From: Pseudomonadota bacterium
Lineage (GTDB): Bacteria; Pseudomonadota; Alphaproteobacteria; Caulobacterales; Caulobacteraceae
Length of the DNA: 26,874 nt
NCBI GenBank assembly: GCA_023434265.1
Contig: JAEYTA010000052.1
Location: forward strand, 1-26,874
Direction: 5' to 3'
The notes under the pieces are model-generated. The model was not told the DNA's origin. It saw only the letters and a list, made by a program, of their open reading frames with translations, and searched no databases. How positions within the stretch are numbered: position 1 is the stretch's first letter; each line of letters opens with the position of its first letter. The translations under genes were made by a program, and so were the position numbers. Shown piece after piece: positions 1-7,435 of the stretch.

Positions 1-1283
1 GCGGGCTTGCGGCCCTTGCGGCCCGGCGCGGCGGCGGCGACCGAGGCGGCGATTTGCGCCGCCAGCGCCCGGCGCGCCTTGCCCTGCGGCCGGCTGGTCA
101 CATAGGGCTCGCCCAGCCGCGGCAGGATGTCGGCGGGAAAACCGGGGCCGTCGTCGACCACCTCGATGTCGATGAAGCCGGCGTCGACCAGGCCGCGGAC
201 ACGCACCTTGCTGTTGGCGAAGTCGGCGGCGTTCTCGACCAGGGTCGACAGCCCGTGGATCACCTCGGGCAGGCGGCGGACGCGCGGCTCCGGCTCGCCC
301 GAGGCGGTGCGCACCGAGACCTCGAAGGTCAGGTCGAAGCCGCGGTGCGGCTCGACCACCTCCTCCAGCAGCCCCTTCAGTCCGACCTCGGCGAAGGCGA
401 TGCCGCCCTCGTCCGGCTGCTGCGACAGGCGCTTGAGGATGTCGCGGCAGCGCTCGGACTGCTGCAGGATCAGGGCTGCGTCCTCGGCGGCCGCGGCGTT
501 GCCGGAGGATTCGCGAAGCAGTTCGCGCGCCACCACCTGGATCGTCGCCAGGGGGGTGCCCAGTTCGTGCGCGGCGGCGGCCGCGAGTCCACCCAGCGCG
601 GCCATGCGCTGCTCGCGCTGCAGCACGTCCTGGGTGGTGGCGAGGGCGAGCTCCAGCTTTTCGGCGTCGGCGGCGACCCGCCAGGCGTAGGCGGAGGTGA
701 AGACCACGCCGGTGGTCAGGGCGAGGCCGGCCCCGAAGCGGTACAGCGGCGGAAGGTCGATCTCGGTCCCGGCCTGCCACGGCAGCGGCAGGGCGAAGAA
801 GAACAGGGCGACGGTGGCCGCCACCACCATCAGCCCCATCAGCACCGCCTGTCGCGCCGGCAGGGAGGCGGCGGCCACGGTCACCGGAGCCACCAGCAGG
901 ATGCAGAACGGGTTCTGCAGCCCGCCGGTGAGGGCCAGCAGCACCGACAGCTGCAAGATGTCGAAGCCGAGGTGGGCCGCGGTCAGCGTCCCGTCGGCGG
1001 TGGCCCCGTCGCTGCGGCGCAGGCGGCTGGTGGCGTTGAGGTTCATCGCCACGCTGGCGGCCACGGCGGCGAGGCAGCCCCATAGCGGCAGGTCGAAGTG
1101 GAACCAGGCGGTGGCGACGAGGATGGTGGCGCTCTGCCCGACGATGGCCATCCAGCGCAGGATGACGAGGGTGCGCAGGCTCAGGCCGCGGCTGCGCCGC
1201 GGCAGGTTGCGCCAGCCGGCGAAGCGCCCCCCCTCGGGGATGTCGCCCGCCTGCGGCGATGGATGATCTTCTGCGAGGCTCAC
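1..1283 (-). CDS. regB: RegB/ActS/PrrB-type redox sensor histidine kinase (3' end cut by the window edge)
   Basis: Membrane kinase of the RegB/RegA (ActS/ActR, PrrB/PrrA) global redox system, which senses the ubiquinone pool and phosphorylates a RegA-type regulator. Translated from the minus strand, 427 residues are visible. Residues about 35-200 hold several hydrophobic segments. GGLQNPF at 120-126 matches the family's conserved quinone-binding heptapeptide. The H-box reads AAHELGTPLATI with the phosphorylated His at about 239. SERCRDIL puts a Cys at about 279, at the place of the redox-active Cys known in Rhodobacter RegB. The N-box (VENAADF, about 349-355) and G1 box (DDGPGFP, about 377-383) follow. 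After EPYVTSR (about 392-398) comes an Ala/Arg/Lys-rich stretch where the second glycine box would normally soon appear; the rest lies outside the window. The GTG start at 1283 has AGAAGAG just upstream. The gene is divergent from senC, an arrangement also known in Rhodobacter. The family assignment is secure; the exact start is less so. Confidence 0.9.
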   Translation of the reverse strand, partial: MSLAEDHPSPQAGDIPEGGRFAGWRNLPRRSRGLSLRTLVILRWMAIVGQSATILVATAWFHFDLPLWGCLAAVAASVAMNLNATSRLRRSDGATADGTLTAAHLGFDILQLSVLLALTGGLQNPFCILLVAPVTVAAASLPARQAVLMGLMVVAATVALFFFALPLPWQAGTEIDLPPLYRFGAGLALTTGVVFTSAYAWRVAADAEKLELALATTQDVLQREQRMAALGGLAAAAAHELGTPLATIQVVARELLRESSGNAAAAEDAALILQQSERCRDILKRLSQQPDEGGIAFAEVGLKGLLEEVVEPHRGFDLTFEVSVRTASGEPEPRVRRLPEVIHGLSTLVENAADFANSKVRVRGLVDAGFIDIEVVDDGPGFPADILPRLGEPYVTSRPQGKARRALAAQIAASVAAAAPGRKGRKP

Positions 1284-1336
1284 GGCTCTTCTATAGACGC
1301 GTTCGTCCGCCAGGGGACGCCCTCGAAAGGTTCGCG

Positions 1337-1972
1337 ATGCCGCGCCGTTCCATCCTGCTGTTCGCCGCCGCCTGCCTCCTGATCGCCGCCGCCCTGGCCG
1401 TGGTGACCGTGATCGTGGTGCAGCGCGCCGACGCCGGACGGCCGGACTACGGGACGGGCCGCGAGGTCGCCTCGACCGGCCAGCCGACCCTCGGCGGGCC
1501 GTTCGAGCTGGTGGACCAGCACGGCCGGGCCGTCGACCAGTCCCTGCTGGACGGGAAATGGTCGCTGGTCTTCTTCGGCTTCACCTGGTGCCCGGACTAT
1601 TGCCCGACCACCCTGACCATGCTGGAGGCGACCAAGCGGCGCTTCGGCGACCGGGGCGACGACCTGCAGATCGTCTTCATCACCGTCGACCCCGAGCGCG
1701 ACACGCCGCAGGCGCTGAAGGATTACCTGTCCTCCGACGGCTTCCCGGAGGGGGTCCTCGGCCTGACCGGCACGCCGGAACAGATCGCCGCCGTCGCCCG
1801 CGCCTATGGCGCGCCCTACCAGAAGGTCGGGGAGGGCGAGGGCTACACCATGAACCACGGCCTGACGATCTATCTGATGGGCCCGGACGGGACCTTCCGC
1901 AGCGCGCTGGCCCACGACCTCGGCCCGCAGCGCGCCGCCGAGGTGATCGAGCGGGTCATGGCCCGCGGCTGA
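1337..1972 (+). CDS. senC: SCO1/SenC family copper chaperone
   Basis: Membrane-anchored thioredoxin-like protein that delivers copper to the CuA site of cytochrome c oxidase (established for the Sco/SenC family). The 211-residue product has one N-terminal hydrophobic anchor (about 5-28) followed by a periplasmic domain. The copper-binding CxxxC is seen in TWCPDYCP (Cys85 and Cys89), the DPERDT motif lies at about 118-123, and the third ligand is probably His174 in TMNHGLTIY. ATG at 1337 was preferred to an upstream in-frame ATG at 1259 because GAAAGG lies 6 bases before it and because the earlier start would run into the regB gene. It is divergent from regB with only 53 bases between the starts. 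No regA-like gene follows; phaZ does. Confidence 0.93.
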   Translation: MPRRSILLFAAACLLIAAALAVVTVIVVQRADAGRPDYGTGREVASTGQPTLGGPFELVDQHGRAVDQSLLDGKWSLVFFGFTWCPDYCPTTLTMLEATKRRFGDRGDDLQIVFITVDPERDTPQALKDYLSSDGFPEGVLGLTGTPEQIAAVARAYGAPYQKVGEGEGYTMNHGLTIYLMGPDGTFRSALAHDLGPQRAAEVIERVMARG

Positions 1973-1991
1973 CGCCGCCTTCACGTTTCAG

Positions 1992-2006
1992 GTTATCGCC
2001 GATAAT
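1992..2006. promoter_or_regulatory. Palindrome GTTATC-GCC-GATAAT upstream of phaZ
   Basis: An AT-rich dyad (GTTATC, 3-base centre, GATAAT) lies 66 bases before the phaZ start in very GC-rich surroundings. GATAAT resembles a -10 hexamer, with TTCACG 15 bases further upstream as a poor -35, so the dyad would overlap a promoter and could be a repressor site. A near-identical palindrome sits at 13989-14003. No known regulator could be assigned. Confidence 0.4.
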
Positions 2007-2072
2007 CTTTTTGCAGCGCGGCGCGTTCTATGCTGCCCTGCCGCATACGGCGGGGGCCGTCTCAGGACACGC

Positions 2073-3353
2073 ATGCTTTATACGCTTCACGAGCTCGCCT
2101 ACGCCTCGGCGGCTCCCTTCCGGATCGGGGCGCAGCTGGCCCGCGATTTCTGGACCCATCCGTTCAATCCGGTGGCGGAGACGGCGCTGGGCCGCACCGC
2201 CTTCGCCTCGGCCGAGCTGTTCGAGAGCGTGACGCGGCGCTACGGCAAGCCGGCGTGGGGACTCGAGACCATCGAGATCGACGGGCGGCGGGTGCGCACC
2301 ACCGAGCAGGTCATCTGGTCCTCGCCGTGGTGCCGGCTGGTGCGCTTCGCCCGCCACCTCGGCGACCTGAAGCGGGCGGGCAAGCCGCCCGTGGCTCCGG
2401 CGGTGCTGATCGTCGCCCCGCTGTCGGGCCACTACGCCACCCTCCTGCGCGGCACGGTCGAGACCTTCCTGCAGGACCACGACGTCTACGTCACCGACTG
2501 GTCGAACGCCCGCCAGGTGCCGATGCTGGAAGGCCGTTTCGACTTCTCCGACTACATCGACCATGTGCGGACCATGCTGGCCCAGATCGGCCCGCGGGCG
2601 CACGTCGTCGGCGTCTGCCAGCCGGGCCCGCCCGTGCTGGCCGCCTGCGCGTTGATGGCGGAAGACAACGACCCGAACCGGCCGGCGTCGATGACCTTCA
2701 TGGGCTCGCCGATCGACGCCCGGCTGTCGCCGACGGTGATCAACGGCCTCGCCGAGGAGAAGCCCTTCACCTGGTTCCGGTCGAACATGATCCACACCGT
2801 GCCATGGCCCTATCCGGGCTTCGGGCGGCGGGTCTATCCGGGTTTCGTGCAGCTCTACAGCTTCATGTCGATGAACGAGGCGCGTCACGTCGACGCCCAC
2901 CGCGAGTATTTCCAGCACCTCGTCAACGGCGATGGCGACGGGGTCGAGAAGCACGAGCAGTTCTACGACGAGTATCTGTCGGTGCTGGACCTGAGCGAGG
3001 AATTCTACCTCCAGACCATCGACATCGTCTTCCAGCAGCACCTGCTGCCGCGCGGCCTGCTGGAGCATCGCGGGCGCAAGGTCGACCTGACGAAGATCAC
3101 GGACATCGGCCTGATGACGGTCGAGGGTGAGAAGGACGACATCTCCGGCGTCGGCCAGACCCAGGCCGCGCATGGCCTGTGTCCGAACATCCCCGACGAC
3201 CGCCGCCTGCTCTACGTGCAGCCGGACGTCGGCCACTACGGCGTCTTCAACGGCCGCCGCTTCCGCGACGAGATCTATCCCCGCACCCGCGACTTCATCG
3301 CCCGCAACGAGGCGCTCAGTGTCCTACCGGAACGGCCAGCGGCTGCCGCCTGA
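2073..3353 (+). CDS. phaZ: Intracellular polyhydroxybutyrate depolymerase
   Basis: Degrades storage granules of poly-3-hydroxybutyrate in the cytoplasm, releasing hydroxybutyrate units for central metabolism (known for the PhaZ i-PHB depolymerase family). The 426-residue product is the usual length and has no signal peptide. The lipase-like box reads GVCQPG, with Cys182 as nucleophile instead of Ser; Asp355/356 in EGEKDD and His388 in DVGHYG complete a Cys-Asp-His triad at almost the positions reported for the Ralstonia enzyme. The start at 2073 is preceded by AGGA 6 bases upstream. The next gene overlaps its 3' end by 35 bases on the same strand, so the two are probably cotranscribed. A hydroxybutyryl-CoA dehydrogenase gene elsewhere in the window (17446-18324) could act further down the same catabolic route. 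Confidence 0.93.
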   Translation: MLYTLHELAYASAAPFRIGAQLARDFWTHPFNPVAETALGRTAFASAELFESVTRRYGKPAWGLETIEIDGRRVRTTEQVIWSSPWCRLVRFARHLGDLKRAGKPPVAPAVLIVAPLSGHYATLLRGTVETFLQDHDVYVTDWSNARQVPMLEGRFDFSDYIDHVRTMLAQIGPRAHVVGVCQPGPPVLAACALMAEDNDPNRPASMTFMGSPIDARLSPTVINGLAEEKPFTWFRSNMIHTVPWPYPGFGRRVYPGFVQLYSFMSMNEARHVDAHREYFQHLVNGDGDGVEKHEQFYDEYLSVLDLSEEFYLQTIDIVFQQHLLPRGLLEHRGRKVDLTKITDIGLMTVEGEKDDISGVGQTQAAHGLCPNIPDDRRLLYVQPDVGHYGVFNGRRFRDEIYPRTRDFIARNEALSVLPERPAAAA

Positions 3354-4035
3354 GGCGCTGGGCGTCCCCGCCCGGCTGTCGGTCAATCCGCGCGCCCGCC
3401 GCCTGTCGATCCGCATCGACGGCCGCGCCGGCGAGGCGGTGCTGGTCGCCCCCAGCGAACGGAAGCTGGGCGACGTGGTCGCCTTCGCCCGCACCAAGGC
3501 CGGCTGGATGCGCCAGCGCCTGGCGGCGCGGCCGGAGGGGAAGCCGCTGACGCCCGGCGGCGAGGTGCTGCTGTTCGGCGTCCCGACCCGCCTGCGGGCC
3601 ACGGGCGGGGCGGGGGCGGCGCGGCTGGTCGACGAGGCCGAGGGTCCCGTGATCCTGTCCGGCGGCGAGGGAGAGGCCTTCACGCGACGGATCGAGAACC
3701 TGCTGAAGCGGCTGGCGCGTCAGGTGCTGGTCGAACGCACCGAGCATCATCTGCGCACGCTCGGCCAGCGGCCGGTGCGGGTGTCGATCGCCGACACGCG
3801 CTCGCGCTGGGGCTCGTGCAGCCCGCACAACCGCTCCATCCGATACAGCTGGCGGGTGATCATGGCCCCGCCGGCGGTGGCCGACTATCTCGCCGCCCAC
3901 GAGGTGGCGCATCTGGTCCATGCCGACCACAGTCCGGCCTACTGGTCGGTGGTCGAACGGCTGGTCGGCGACCACCGCCCATTCCGCAAATGGCTGCGCG
4001 AGCACGGCGCGGCGCTGCACGCCGTGGGGCGCTGA
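3319..4035 (+). CDS. YgjP/SprT-like zinc metallopeptidase family protein (DUF45)
   Basis: Small cytoplasmic protein of the YgjP/DUF45 (M48-like) metal-dependent hydrolase family; the physiological substrate is unknown for the family. The 238-residue product contains the family signature SRWGSCS (162-168) and the zinc motif HEVAH (194-198), with the likely third ligand His204 in ADHSPAYW. I chose the GTG start at 3319 because GAGG lies 6 bases before it; this places the start inside the last 35 bases of phaZ, which suggests translational coupling. A longer in-frame reading back to 3127 lies wholly inside phaZ and is not supported. The gene converges on the PBP1A gene, 96 bases away. Confidence 0.88.
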   Translation: MSYRNGQRLPPEALGVPARLSVNPRARRLSIRIDGRAGEAVLVAPSERKLGDVVAFARTKAGWMRQRLAARPEGKPLTPGGEVLLFGVPTRLRATGGAGAARLVDEAEGPVILSGGEGEAFTRRIENLLKRLARQVLVERTEHHLRTLGQRPVRVSIADTRSRWGSCSPHNRSIRYSWRVIMAPPAVADYLAAHEVAHLVHADHSPAYWSVVERLVGDHRPFRKWLREHGAALHAVGR

Positions 4036-4131
4036 TCGGACCGGCGCGAAGTCTCGCCTTTCCACCCTTGTGGACCCCATCCACCCGGAAGGTAGCGGAA
4101 ATCCACCCGGGAATGTCGACCTTGTAGCGCC
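4036..4131. other. Convergent intergenic segment with three TCCACCC copies
   Basis: This 96-base gap lies between two converging genes. TCCACCC occurs at 4061, 4080 and 4102, and TCCAC-CCTT-GTGGA (4061-4074) forms a short hairpin. There is no T-run, so it is not a convincing intrinsic terminator. No open reading frame of note is present. Confidence 0.35.
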
Positions 4132-6246
4132 TCAGAAGAACAGCGGCTCGGGCTTCTTTTCGGGCGGCGGCGCGGGCTCGGGCCGGGGCTCCTCGCGGCG
4201 GGGCTGCTCGGGCTGCGGCTGGGTCGGACGCAGCACCGGCGGTTCGTCGCGGCGCGGCGCGGGGTCGCGCGGCAGGGGCGACGGGCCCGGCAGCGGCTCG
4301 TCCAGCGGGTCGATCGCCGGCGGGCTGTCGCCGAAGATGTCGCCGATGCGGCCCAGCAGGCTCTCCACCGGATCGGGGGGCCGCCAGCCCTCGGGCATGG
4401 GCGGCCCGGCCGGGATGTCGGGGGCGTTGAGGCGCGGCAGGGCGGCCTCCATGAAGCCGCGCCAGATGGCCGCCGGCGACGAGCCGCCGGTGACGCCGCG
4501 CATCGGGGTGTTGTCGTCCTTGCCGACCCAGACGGCGGTGACGAAGCCGCCGGTGTAGCCGACGAACCAGGCGTCCTTGTAATCCGAGGTGGTGCCGGTC
4601 TTGCCCGCCAGATCGCGGCCGGCGATGGCCGCCGACCGGCCCGTGCCGCCGGTCATGACGCCGCGCAGCATCTGGTTCTGGTAGTACAGGAACGGGTTCG
4701 TGATGGCCTGGATCGGGGCGCCGGCGCGGTTCGAGCGCTGGTAGATCACCCGGCCCTGCGGCGTGCGGATGCGGCTGATGCCGTGGGCCTGCACGCGCTT
4801 CCCGCCGTTGGCGAAGGCGTCGTAGGCCTGGGCCATTTCCAGCGGCGAAACCTCGACCGCGCCCAGCGCCATCGCCGGCTCCAGGCCGATCCGGCTGGTG
4901 ATGCCCAGCCGCCGCGCCGTGCGGGCGACGTTGTCGCGGCCGACCTGGTCGGCGAGGCCCGCGGCGACGGTGTTGATCGACTGCGCCACCGCCTGCGACA
5001 GGGGCATCTCGCCCCGGAAGTCGCCGGTGTAGTTGCGCGGCGACCAGTTGCCGATCCGGATCGGAGCGTCCTCGACCCGGGTTTCGGGCGTATAGCCGCT
5101 CTCCAGAGCGGTCAGGTAGACGAACGGCTTGAAGGCCGAGCCGGCCTGGCGGCGCGCGTCGACGGCGCGGTTGAACTGGCTGTCGGCGTAGGACGCCCCG
5201 CCGATCATGGCCCGCACCCGGCCCTCGCCGTCCAGCGCCACCAGCGCCGCCTGCTGCACGCCGCGCGAGGCGTCGCGGTCGAGGATGCGGCGCACCGCCC
5301 GCTCGGCCTGGGTCTGCAGGGTCAGGTCGAGGGTCGTCTCGACGATCATGTCCTCGGTCGGCTCGCCGACCAGTTCGCGGATCTGCTTGTCCAGCCAGTC
5401 CACGAAGTACTGCGCGTGCTGGGTGGCCAGGGTTCTCGAGACCCGCACCGGGGCGGTGACGGCCTCGGCGCGCTGCTCGGGGGTGATCACCCCGGCGTCG
5501 ACCATTTCGTCCAGCACCACGGTGGCGCGCGCCGCGGCGCGCTCGCTCTCCGAGACCGGCGAATAGCGCGACGGCGCCTTCAGCAGGCCGGCCAGCAGCG
5601 CCGCCTCGCCGACCGTCAGGTCCTTGGCGCTCTTGTCGAAATAACGCTGCGACGCCGCCTCGATGCCGTAGGCGCCGGCGCCGAAATAGACCCGGTTCAG
5701 ATAGAGGGCGAGGATCTCCTTCTTGGAGAACTTCATCTCCAGCCACACGGCCAGCATCAGCTCCTGGACCTTGCGCTTCATGTTCTGGTCCGGGGACAGG
5801 AACAGGTTCTTGGCCAACTGCTGGGTCAGGGTCGAGCCGCCCTGCACGACACGGCCGGCGCGCATGTTGGCGACGATGGCGCGGCTCATGCCGATCGGGT
5901 CGAAGCCGGGGTGGTAGTAGAAGCGCCGGTCCTCGATGGCGATGAAGGCGGCCGGGACGTAGTCCGGCAGGGCGTCGAGGTCGGCGGGCGGGGCCTGCTG
6001 CGTGCCGCGCACCGCGATCAACGCGCCGTTGCGGTCGAGGTAGGTGATCGAGGGCTGCCGGTCGACGTTGTACAGCGTCGAGGTGTCGGGCAGGTCGCGG
6101 GCGAACACCGCGAAGAAGACCACGAGGAAGATCAGGCCCCAGACGGCCAGAACCGCGCCCCAGTAGAGCAGGCGCTGGAGCGGCGTGCGCGCCGCCTTCT
6201 CGCCGCCGCCGGAGCCGCGACCGAAGCTGAAGCCGGAACCCGCCAT
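4132..6246 (-). CDS. mrcA: Penicillin-binding protein 1A (bifunctional glycosyltransferase/transpeptidase)
   Basis: Inner-membrane class A PBP that polymerises lipid II into glycan strands and cross-links the peptides in the periplasm. The 704-residue product has a cytoplasmic N-terminus, one membrane anchor (about 28-50), a GT51 domain with catalytic Glu105 in IEDRRFYYHPG and the GGSTLTQQLAKN motif (136-147), then a transpeptidase domain with SAFK (nucleophile Ser370, Lys373), SIN (423-425) and KTGTT (549-553). Residues from about 620 to the end form a Pro/Arg/Glu-rich, low-complexity tail ending in PLFF. All catalytic motifs are intact. The ATG at 6246 follows GAGGG. Its promoter should lie in the 119 bases before the start, where two palindromes are present. 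It may be any of several class A PBP paralogues found in Caulobacterales, so the symbol is by similarity only. Confidence 0.93.
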   Translation of the reverse strand: MAGSGFSFGRGSGGGEKAARTPLQRLLYWGAVLAVWGLIFLVVFFAVFARDLPDTSTLYNVDRQPSITYLDRNGALIAVRGTQQAPPADLDALPDYVPAAFIAIEDRRFYYHPGFDPIGMSRAIVANMRAGRVVQGGSTLTQQLAKNLFLSPDQNMKRKVQELMLAVWLEMKFSKKEILALYLNRVYFGAGAYGIEAASQRYFDKSAKDLTVGEAALLAGLLKAPSRYSPVSESERAAARATVVLDEMVDAGVITPEQRAEAVTAPVRVSRTLATQHAQYFVDWLDKQIRELVGEPTEDMIVETTLDLTLQTQAERAVRRILDRDASRGVQQAALVALDGEGRVRAMIGGASYADSQFNRAVDARRQAGSAFKPFVYLTALESGYTPETRVEDAPIRIGNWSPRNYTGDFRGEMPLSQAVAQSINTVAAGLADQVGRDNVARTARRLGITSRIGLEPAMALGAVEVSPLEMAQAYDAFANGGKRVQAHGISRIRTPQGRVIYQRSNRAGAPIQAITNPFLYYQNQMLRGVMTGGTGRSAAIAGRDLAGKTGTTSDYKDAWFVGYTGGFVTAVWVGKDDNTPMRGVTGGSSPAAIWRGFMEAALPRLNAPDIPAGPPMPEGWRPPDPVESLLGRIGDIFGDSPPAIDPLDEPLPGPSPLPRDPAPRRDEPPVLRPTQPQPEQPRREEPRPEPAPPPEKKPEPLFF

Positions 6247-6315
6247 CGAACCCTCATCAAGCCGTCCCGGCGGTCTTAGCCGGTCAAGCTGCGGACGGAA
6301 ACGCCCCCGCGTCTC

Positions 6316-6349
6316 TCACGGGACCGTGAAGGACGTTTCCGCCGAAACG
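6316..6349. promoter_or_regulatory. Two adjacent palindromes upstream of the PBP1A gene
   Basis: TCACGG-GA-CCGTGA (6316-6329) is followed after 4 bases by CGTTTC-CGCC-GAAACG (6334-6349). Both lie 70-103 bases upstream of the PBP1A start and just beyond the stop of the alpha/beta-hydrolase gene. They could be regulator sites for PBP1A or a weak, T-poor terminator for the gene upstream. No known binding consensus was recognised. Confidence 0.35.
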
Positions 6350-6365
6350 ATGGCCCGGACGACGC

Positions 6366-7310
6366 CTAATCTAAAAACGCGTTCACCTCGGCGGCGAATA
6401 CGGCCGGCTGGTCCAGCATGATGAAGTGGGCGCTGTCGTCGATGCGCTTGAGTTCGGCCGACGGCAGGCTGGCGAACGACGCCCGGTAGATGCCGTCGGT
6501 GATCTCGGGAGTCATGCGCGGGTCGTTGAACTTCACGTAGAGCACCGTGGTCGGGGCGGTGATATTGGCCAGTTCCGGCCGCAGATCGGTGACGATCAGC
6601 TCGCGGAAGGCCGAGGCGGCGACCTGCTGGTCGCTGGTCTCCATGTCCCGGATCGGCCCGGCGCGCAGCGACTCCGTGTTGATCATGCCGTTGATCGCGG
6701 CGGTCGACTGGGCGTTGTAGGCCTCCCGCGGTCCGTTCGACATGCCCGCGTAGATCTGGTCCGCCATCGGGGTGACGCTCTCCGCGGTTGCGCCCGGAGG
6801 GCCGAACATCGCCCCCATGAAGGGCACCATGTCCACGACCATCAGCTTGCCGACGCTGTCCGGATGGCGGGCGGCCAGCATCATGGCGATCGTGCCGCCC
6901 ATGGAGTGGCCGATCACCGCCGGCCGCTCCAGGCCCTGCTCGGCGATGTAGCGGGCGAGGTCCTCGGCGACCGGGGCCGACACCGGCCCGGCGGCGTTAG
7001 CCTCGGCCGGAGCGCCGGCGAAGCCCTGCACGTGCACGCGGTGGACCCGGTAGCGATCCTTCAGCGCCTCGGTCAGGCCGTCCCAGACCTCCGGCGAGGA
7101 GGTGAGACCGGGGACGAGGATGACGTCGCCGACCGGGCGCTCTGGCCCGTCGACGCGGACGTGGAAGCGGCCCGATTCGAAGTCGGCGTGCGCGTGGCCG
7201 TGGGCGCCGTGCGCTTGCGGAGTCGCGTGGGCGCCGTGGCCGTCCTGGGCGAGGGCGGGGCTGGCGATCAGGGCGGCGGCGGCCAGCAGGGCCGACAGGG
7301 CGGGTTTCAT
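6366..7310 (-). CDS. Secreted alpha/beta-hydrolase with His-rich N-terminus
   Basis: Probable periplasmic esterase or lactonase-like alpha/beta-hydrolase; the substrate is not predictable from sequence. The 314-residue product begins with a clear signal peptide (about 1-21, ending SPALA), followed by a His-rich linker at about 25-41 with seven His in 17 residues. The hydrolase fold shows the nucleophile elbow GHSMGG (Ser136) and the catalytic His295 in DDSAHF near the C-terminus. I chose the ATG at 7310 over an in-frame ATG at 7382 because it gives the signal peptide its normal length and has GGAGAG upstream. It is divergent from the Rieske oxygenase gene, with a 125-base gap that carries a dyad. 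The PBP1A gene lies downstream on the same strand but has its own 119-base leader. Confidence 0.87.
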   Translation of the reverse strand: MKPALSALLAAAALIASPALAQDGHGAHATPQAHGAHGHAHADFESGRFHVRVDGPERPVGDVILVPGLTSSPEVWDGLTEALKDRYRVHRVHVQGFAGAPAEANAAGPVSAPVAEDLARYIAEQGLERPAVIGHSMGGTIAMMLAARHPDSVGKLMVVDMVPFMGAMFGPPGATAESVTPMADQIYAGMSNGPREAYNAQSTAAINGMINTESLRAGPIRDMETSDQQVAASAFRELIVTDLRPELANITAPTTVLYVKFNDPRMTPEITDGIYRASFASLPSAELKRIDDSAHFIMLDQPAVFAAEVNAFLD

Positions 7311-7354
7311 CGGGCGGGTCTCTCCATCAGCGTCGCCATTCAGATATGCGAGCG

Positions 7355-7371
7355 ACTTTGTGTTGTAAAGT
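7355..7371. promoter_or_regulatory. 17-bp AT-rich dyad between the divergent hydrolase and Rieske genes
   Basis: ACTTT-GTGTTGT-AAAGT is an inverted repeat in an AT-rich island, 45 bases before the hydrolase start and 65 before the Rieske start. It looks like an operator for a dimeric regulator acting on one or both genes. It loosely recalls ACTTTGnnnnnCAAAGT-type sites that I associate, from memory only, with PadR-like regulators. Confidence 0.4.
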
Positions 7372-7435
7372 GCTTTCGACATCTCCCGTCCGCGCGGCTG
7401 GCGGCCGGCCCGGCGGCTCGCCTAGAATAGCAGGC

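Noticed and set aside
4036..4131. An intrinsic terminator between the YgjP-like gene and PBP1A
   Set aside because: The possible stems are short, with tiny loops or mismatches, and no T-run follows; described only as repeats.
3860..5746. A 628-codon minus-strand frame within the PBP1A region
   Set aside because: It is extremely Arg/Gly/Pro-rich with no motifs, and overlaps the PBP1A gene, whose catalytic motifs are all intact in another frame.
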